Below are positions 59,538-64,000 of a stretch of 64,000 bases of DNA, in pieces. The DNA comes from JBLZUR01 sp048565625 (lineage in GTDB: Bacteria > Pseudomonadota > Alphaproteobacteria > Sphingomonadales > Sphingomonadaceae): positions 2,294,001 through 2,358,000 of the forward strand of contig NZ_JBLZUR010000002.1 in assembly GCF_048565625.1 (NCBI RefSeq). Reading direction: 5' to 3'. Each line of letters opens with the position of its first letter. The stretch's first letter is position 1. Made by a program: the position numbers and the translations under genes. The notes beneath the pieces were generated by a model, which saw only the letters and a program-made list of their open reading frames with translations, was not told the origin of the DNA and did no database searches.

Positions 59538-60554
59538 ATGAACCTGCGGCCCATCAAGACTGCGTTTCTGCTCGCCCTGGCGGCCACGGCACCGCTGGTG
59601 GCCCGTCCGGCTGCAGCCGTCGAACTGCTCAACGTCTCCTACGATCCGACGCGCGAGCTTTACAAAGCCATCGACAGCGCCTTCGCCGCCCAGTGGAAGG
59701 CCAAGACAGGCGAGACCCTCTCGATCAAGCAGAGCCATGGCGGCTCCGGCAAGCAGGCCCGGTCGGTGATCGACGGCCTCCCCGCCGACGTCGTCACCCT
59801 GGCCCTCGCCTATGACATCGACGAGATCGCGGAGAAGGGGAAGCTGCTGCCCGCCAACTGGCAGGCCCGCCTGCCGCAGAACTCGACGCCATACTACTCG
59901 ACCATCGTGTTCCTGGTGCGGAAGGGGAACCCGAAGGGCATCAAGGACTGGGGCGATCTGATCCGTCCGGGTGTCGGCGTCATCACCCCCAACCCGAAGA
60001 CCTCGGGCGGCGCGCGCTGGAACTACCTCGCCGCCTGGGGATACGCGCGCAAATCCTCCGGCTCGGATGCGGGCGCCCGCGCCTATATGACCAAGCTCTT
60101 CAAGAACGTGCCCGTCCTCGACAGCGGCGCGCGCGGTGCCACCACCACCTTCGTGCAGCGCGGCCAGGGCGACGTCCTCCTCGCCTGGGAGAACGAGGCC
60201 TTCCTCGCGGTGAACGAGTTGGGCGGCGGCAAGTTCGACATCGTCGTCCCCTCCGTCTCGATCCGCGCCGAGCCGCCGGTCGCCCTCGTCGATCGCAATG
60301 TCGACAAGAAGGGCACGCGCAAGCAGGCCGAGGCCTATCTGCGCTTCCTCTACACGCCCCAGGCGCAGGACATTATCGCGAAGAACTACTATCGTCCGCG
60401 CGACAAGGCTGTCGCCGCCAAATACGCCGGCCGCTTCCCGCGCCTGCAGCTCTTCACCATCGATCGCAATTTCGGCGGGTGGAAGCGGGTTCAGGCCGCG
60501 CATTTCGCCGATGGCGGCGCCTTCGATCAGATTTTCGCAAACGCCAAGCGCTGA
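59538..60554 (+). CDS. sbp: Sulfate-binding periplasmic protein
   Basis: 338 residues. Signal peptide 1-27 (ends AAA). Family motifs: LLNVSYDPTRELY, KQSHGGSGKQARSVIDGL and NPKTSGGARWNYLAAWGYA, which bind the sulfate ion with main-chain amides and Ser/Trp. It delivers sulfate to the CysT/CysW/CysA transporter, which is encoded on the opposite strand beyond the Rrf2 and hydrolase genes. That split arrangement differs from the usual sbp-cysTWA order. Confidence 0.96.
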   Translation: MNLRPIKTAFLLALAATAPLVARPAAAVELLNVSYDPTRELYKAIDSAFAAQWKAKTGETLSIKQSHGGSGKQARSVIDGLPADVVTLALAYDIDEIAEKGKLLPANWQARLPQNSTPYYSTIVFLVRKGNPKGIKDWGDLIRPGVGVITPNPKTSGGARWNYLAAWGYARKSSGSDAGARAYMTKLFKNVPVLDSGARGATTTFVQRGQGDVLLAWENEAFLAVNELGGGKFDIVVPSVSIRAEPPVALVDRNVDKKGTRKQAEAYLRFLYTPQAQDIIAKNYYRPRDKAVAAKYAGRFPRLQLFTIDRNFGGWKRVQAAHFADGGAFDQIFANAKR

Positions 60555-60570
60555 CTCCCTGGCGTAACCT

Positions 60571-60607
60571 GAGGCCCGTCTCCCACTCGGAGGCGGGCCT
60601 CTCCTTT
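60571..60607 (+). terminator. Rho-independent terminator of sbp
   Basis: GAGGCCCG-TCTCC pairs with GGAGG-CGGGCCTC in a 13-base stem with a CACTC loop and one G-T pair, followed by TCCTTT. It is 16 bases after the sbp stop codon. Confidence 0.85.
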
Positions 60608-60623
60608 ATCTACTCCGACTAGA

Positions 60624-60755
60624 TGCAAAATTTGCAATCGTCATCGTTAATTTTGCACTTGCCATCTGCCGTGCTGCGATGCACAAAGGACGTGCCTTTC
60701 AGGCATCCTCTCCTAAGACTTCAGGGCTGGCCTCCGGGCCGGCCCTTTTTTTGTC
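60624..60755 (+). ncRNA. Candidate small RNA between sbp and the M3 peptidase gene
   Basis: After the sbp terminator comes a perfect 13-base palindrome TGCAAAATTTGCA (60624-60636), an AT-richer stretch, then three hairpins: GTGC/GCAC at 60671-60684, TGCCT/AGGCA at 60693-60705, and a strong terminator GGGCTGGCC/GGCCGGCCC with TTTTTTT at 60724-60752. No reading frame of note is present. This layout (upstream dyad that could be an operator, structured body, intrinsic terminator) is what an independent sRNA looks like. The downstream peptidase gene is on the opposite strand, so it is not a leader. No promoter could be assigned with confidence. Confidence 0.4.
60724..60752 (+). terminator. Strong intrinsic terminator of the candidate sRNA
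   Basis: GGGCTGGCC and GGCCGGCCC form a nine-base stem with one T-G pair and a four-base loop TCCG, followed by seven T. The remaining 194 bases to the peptidase stop codon show no further gene or element. Confidence 0.85.
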
Positions 60756-60949
60756 TTCGCGATATGGTCGCGCGCTTTTCCGCGCTAATCCGTCGCAAGT
60801 CGCTGCCATCGACTGAAGTTAATCCCGCCCGTACGATCTCGACGCGCACGTTTCGTTCGAAGTTCGATCACGTCGGACCCCGGGGCGCTCCTTCGCACCT
60901 GCGACGAAAGGAGCGCCCGTCGGCTCAGCAAATCACAAGGAATCCCGGC

Positions 60950-63055
60950 CTATTCCGTCGGAAAGCCGCGCTGCTTCAGCAACGCCTTCACATCCGGGTC
61001 GCGCCCCCGGAACGCGCGATAAGCTTCCGCGCGGTCGGTCTCGTTGCCGGTCGAAAGCAGCGTCTTCTTGAACCGCTCCGCCACCGTCTGATCCCACGGC
61101 CCGCCCGCCTCGTTGAACGCGGCCCAGGTGTCGGCGTCCATCGTCTCCGACCAGAGGTACGAATAGTACCCCGCCGAATAGCTGTCTGACGAGAACAGAT
61201 GCCCGAACTGCGGCAGTCGGTGGCGCATGACGATCTGCCTCGGCATGCCGATCGCCGTCAGCGTCTCCCGCTCGAACCGGTCGGGATCGACCACGCCGTC
61301 CGGCACCGTGTGCAGCTTCATGTCCACGATCGCGGAGGACAGGTACTCCACCGTCGCGAAGCCCTGGTTGAAGGTCAGGCTCTTCTGGATCTTGTCGACC
61401 AGGGCCTGCGGCATCGCCGCGCCGGTCTTGTAGTGGCGGGCATATTTGTCGAGCACGTCGCGGGTCAGCACCCAATGCTCGTTCACCTGGCTCGGAAATT
61501 CGACAAAGTCGCGCGGCGTCCCCGCCAGCCCCGGATAATAGACGTCCTGCAACAACGCATGGATCGCATGGCCGAATTCGTGGAACAGGGTCCGCGAATC
61601 GTCCAGGCTGATCAGCACCGGCTCGCCCGCCGGAGCCTTCACGAAATTGTTGTTGTTGGAAGACAGCACCGTGGACTTGGGCGGCATCCGCTGCTGCCCG
61701 CGATACGCCATCGCCCATGCGCCGGAACGCTTGCCCGTGCGCGCGAAATAGTCGCCGTAGAACAGGCCGACATGGCCACCCGTCTTGGCGTCCGTCACCT
61801 CCCAGACGCGCACGTCCGGGTGGAACACCGGCACCTTGCCCGAAATCTCGGTGAACTTGATCCCATACCGCCGCTCCGCCGCGTAGAATGCGGCGTCGAT
61901 CATGTGGCCCAGCTCGAAATACGGCTTCAGCTCGGCCTGATCGAGGTCGTAGCGCGCCTTGCGGACCTTCTCCTGATAGTAGCGATAGTCCCAGGGCTCG
62001 ATGGTGATCTTCGCGCCCTCCGTATCCGCGATCGCCTGCGCGTCGGCCACTTCCTCCTTCACCCGCGCTACGGCGGCGGGCCAGACGCGCATCATCAGGT
62101 CGGTCGCGGCGGCGGGCGTCTTCGCCATCGTGTCCTGCATCCGCCAGTCGGCATGCGTCTTGAACCCGAGCAGATGAGCGCGGTCCGCCCGCAGCTTCAC
62201 GATCTGCGCGATCAGCGCGTTGGTATCGTTCGCATCGCCATTGTCGCCGCGATTGACGAAGGCCCGCCAGACCTTCTCCCGCAGCGCCCGGTCGCTGGCG
62301 AAGGTCAGCACCGGGTCCACCGCCGAACGCGTGTTCACCACCGCCCATTTGCCCCCCAGCTTCCGCTCCGCCGCATCGCCCTTCAGGCTGGCGACGACCG
62401 ACGCAGGCAGCCCGGCGAGCTGCTTCTCGTCATCGATCACCACCCATGTGGTCTCGTCGGCGAGAAGCTTGTTGTTGAACTCGGCGAACAGGCTGGCGAG
62501 CTGCTGGTTGTATCCCGCCAGCGTCGCCTTGTCGGCCGGCGACAAATTCGCACCCTGTCGCACGAAGCGGTCGTAGATCCGCGTCGTCAGCCGCTGCTGC
62601 TGCGCGTCCAGCCCGGTCATGTCGGCATGGACTGCCTTGACCCGCGCGAACAGCACGGGATCGAGGTTGATCGCATCCTGTGCGGCGGCGAGCTTGGGCG
62701 AGAATGCCTTCTGCAACGCGCGATAGGCGTCGTTGCTCATGTTGCTCGTCATCACCGAATAGATCGCGGTCGCGCGGTCCAGCGTCTCGCCCGCATTCTG
62801 CATCGGCGCGATGGTGTTGGCGAATGTCGGCTTGGCGGTCTGCGCGGTGATTGCCTTGTAGTCCGCCGCCTGCGCCGCGATCCCGGCGTCGAGCGCAGCC
62901 GATAGCCCCTCCGGCGTCACCTTGTCCCAGGGCGGCACCCCGCCATAGCCGCCGTTCCACTCGGTAAGGCTGGCCCCCGGTGGCTGCGCGGCAACCCCCG
63001 CGATGGGTGCGATGGCGAGGAGGACGGCGGTGGTCGCGAAAAGGATGCTCTGCAA
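60950..63055 (-). CDS. dcp: M3-family peptidyl-dipeptidase (Dcp-like), exported
   Basis: 701 residues from TTG 63055. This start has GGAG seven bases upstream and opens a compact signal peptide (QSILFATTAVLLAIAPIAG, cleaved after VAA); a TTG at 63079 would add eight residues. The thermolysin-like zinc motif is HEFGHAIHALL, with the following Glu in FVEFPSQVNEHW. The family cleaves dipeptides or oligopeptides; E. coli Dcp is usually described as cytoplasmic or periplasmic. Transcribed alone. Confidence 0.94.
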   Translation of the reverse strand: MQSILFATTAVLLAIAPIAGVAAQPPGASLTEWNGGYGGVPPWDKVTPEGLSAALDAGIAAQAADYKAITAQTAKPTFANTIAPMQNAGETLDRATAIYSVMTSNMSNDAYRALQKAFSPKLAAAQDAINLDPVLFARVKAVHADMTGLDAQQQRLTTRIYDRFVRQGANLSPADKATLAGYNQQLASLFAEFNNKLLADETTWVVIDDEKQLAGLPASVVASLKGDAAERKLGGKWAVVNTRSAVDPVLTFASDRALREKVWRAFVNRGDNGDANDTNALIAQIVKLRADRAHLLGFKTHADWRMQDTMAKTPAAATDLMMRVWPAAVARVKEEVADAQAIADTEGAKITIEPWDYRYYQEKVRKARYDLDQAELKPYFELGHMIDAAFYAAERRYGIKFTEISGKVPVFHPDVRVWEVTDAKTGGHVGLFYGDYFARTGKRSGAWAMAYRGQQRMPPKSTVLSSNNNNFVKAPAGEPVLISLDDSRTLFHEFGHAIHALLQDVYYPGLAGTPRDFVEFPSQVNEHWVLTRDVLDKYARHYKTGAAMPQALVDKIQKSLTFNQGFATVEYLSSAIVDMKLHTVPDGVVDPDRFERETLTAIGMPRQIVMRHRLPQFGHLFSSDSYSAGYYSYLWSETMDADTWAAFNEAGGPWDQTVAERFKKTLLSTGNETDRAEAYRAFRGRDPDVKALLKQRGFPTE

Positions 63056-63139
63056 GGATACGCTCCGATCAGGGGGCAACGGCCCGGAACGCCACAGACT
63101 GGCAGAGCCGAGCCGGAAAGAGAAGGCGATGACGACAGG

Positions 63140-63718
63140 TCAGGGGCCGCAGGTCCAGCTGCCCTCGTAGGTCCGGCTCTCCCCACCCGCTGGCGTAAAG
63201 GTCAGTGTGGCGGGCTGCGGCGGCGACTCCATCTTCGACGTGGTGATTTCGGTCGTCACGCGGACTCGCACCGTCACGCCCGCGCCGGTGAAGGTCGCGC
63301 CCCGGATCATGCCGTCGAAGCCGCCCGGTGCCGACACGCGGACGATCCGCCCGCCGGCCCGAACGGCACCCCAGGCTGCGCTGCCGCTCGCCACGTCGCC
63401 GCGCGCGATGAGCAGCGGCACGTCCCGCCCCTCGACGCCCAAGCCGCAGGCGAGTTCGCCCGGCAGATCGGCCGTCTCGATGTCCCGGCGCGACAAGCCG
63501 GCCAGTCCGCGCGGCGGTGATGGACGCCGCTCTGTCGTGGCGGGCGCGGCTGGACCAGCAGGAACGGCGGGCGGTGGCTGAACCACGTCCCGCTTCGCCG
63601 GCTCCGCGCGCATTACCTGCGTCGGCCGAGGACGCGCCTCCCGCTCCGGCTTGCGCTCAGGCTCCGGCGAGCAACCCGCCGCCATCACCAACACCAGCAG
63701 GATCCCTTTCGCGCGCAT
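63140..63718 (-). CDS. Hypothetical lipoprotein with Pro-rich linker
   Basis: 192 residues. The lipobox AAGC places the lipidated Cys at about residue 15. Residues 18-70 are Pro/Arg/Glu-rich and likely extended through the cell wall space. The C-terminal 110 residues form a compact beta-rich domain (LACGLGVEGRDVPLLIARGD, VTVRVRVTTEITTSKM) with a Cys pair (ACGL and WTCGP). No family recognised. It is 85 bases upstream of the M3 peptidase start on the same strand and could be co-transcribed with it. Confidence 0.72.
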   Translation of the reverse strand: MRAKGILLVLVMAAGCSPEPERKPEREARPRPTQVMRAEPAKRDVVQPPPAVPAGPAAPATTERRPSPPRGLAGLSRRDIETADLPGELACGLGVEGRDVPLLIARGDVASGSAAWGAVRAGGRIVRVSAPGGFDGMIRGATFTGAGVTVRVRVTTEITTSKMESPPQPATLTFTPAGGESRTYEGSWTCGP

Positions 63719-63800
63719 CCGCCGCCAACGCCGCTTCCTGCCGTTCGCTCCGCTTAGCCCCCGGATTGCCCTTCCCCGCGCCCCGCCTTAACCCGGCCTG

Positions 63801-64000
63801 ATGACGGCACGCCCGGACCCCGCCCCGCTCCTACCGCTCGTCACCGTCACGCTGGTGGTGCGCATCATCGCGATGCTGGCCTTGCTCCTCGGCATCCTGC
63901 CCCTGCACCTGTTCCTGCGCGCGATCCGCCGCCCCTCGCCGGTGCCGCGCATCTTCCTCAGCGGTGTCACCCGCATCTGCGGCATCCACCCGACCGTCAT
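63801..64000 (+). CDS. 1-acyl-sn-glycerol-3-phosphate acyltransferase-like protein, 3' part beyond the window
   Basis: 66 complete codons are visible from ATG 63801. The start has one long hydrophobic helix (LVVRIIAMLALLLGILPLHL) followed by RRPSPVPRIFLSGVTRICG, an N-terminus I associate with sphingomonad PlsC-type acyltransferases. The catalytic HX4D motif would lie further on and cannot be seen. Divergent from the lipoprotein gene with an 82-base gap. The call is from N-terminal style only. Confidence 0.5.
   Translation, partial: MTARPDPAPLLPLVTVTLVVRIIAMLALLLGILPLHLFLRAIRRPSPVPRIFLSGVTRICGIHPTV

Overview
This is a contiguous, gene-dense chromosomal segment from a high-GC alphaproteobacterium, most likely Sphingomonas or a close sphingomonad. 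The indications are the very high G+C in third codon positions, the lepB-rnc-era and tilS-ftsH gene orders, the hppD-hmgA-fahA operon, an ATP synthase operon with a short epsilon subunit, and many short palindromic intergenic repeats. No rRNA, tRNA, CRISPR array, prophage or insertion-sequence transposase was seen. The assignment to genus is inference from gene content and style, without any database search.

Layout from left to right. 1-3.4 kb: ligase-associated DNA damage response helicase (runs off the left edge) and a divergent MBL-fold exonuclease, with no ligase gene beside them. 3.6-5.2 kb: an orphan [2Fe-2S] subunit and an RcnB-like secreted protein. 5.2-8.2 kb: tilS and ftsH. 8.3-10.9 kb: a DUF3667 membrane protein and proA. 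11.1-14.9 kb: tyrosine/homogentisate catabolism (hppD, hmgA, fahA). 15-16.4 kb: a lipoprotein of lower GC and a LicC-like nucleotidyltransferase. 16.6-18.5 kb: glnB-glnA. 18.6-22.2 kb: a Bcr-type MFS exporter, a ZnuD-like TonB receptor with a candidate Zur box, and a 58-residue membrane protein. 22.2-26.6 kb: lepB-rnc-era, a peptide-type solute-binding lipoprotein and a DUF4112 protein. 26.7-29.4 kb: nadA, a DUF4230 protein and an MBL hydrolase. 29.7-32.7 kb: parE and a retropepsin-like protease. 32.7-38.7 kb: a six-gene reverse-strand operon leuB-GNAT-asmA-metZ-apaG-lysR. 38.8-40.4 kb: a secreted HExxH/TPR protein. 40.5-46.0 kb: atpHAGD-orfX-atpC. 46.1-49.3 kb: lone cpaF, a crystallin-like secreted protein, bfd and bfr. 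49.4-51.6 kb: an AbrB/Doc toxin-antitoxin pair and an amino-acid permease. 51.6-55.3 kb: NHEJ genes ligD and ku. 55.6-60.6 kb: the sulfate importer (cysA, cysW, cysT on minus; Rrf2 regulator, alpha/beta hydrolase and sbp on plus). 60.6-64 kb: a candidate small RNA, an M3 peptidase, a lipoprotein and the start of an acyltransferase gene.

The segment is mostly housekeeping. Its most distinctive property is a set of at least seven families of short inverted repeats placed in many intergenic gaps. Two copies lie in frame inside ligD, one separates hppD from hmgA and supplies the apparent ribosome-binding site of hmgA, and two lie inside the atp operon. Other points that deserve checking are an unknown gene between atpD and atpC, the Zur box in front of the ZnuD-like receptor, a pair of overlapping hairpins in front of sbp, an Rrf2 regulator with four clustered cysteines, and a possible sRNA with a strong terminator near 60.7 kb.
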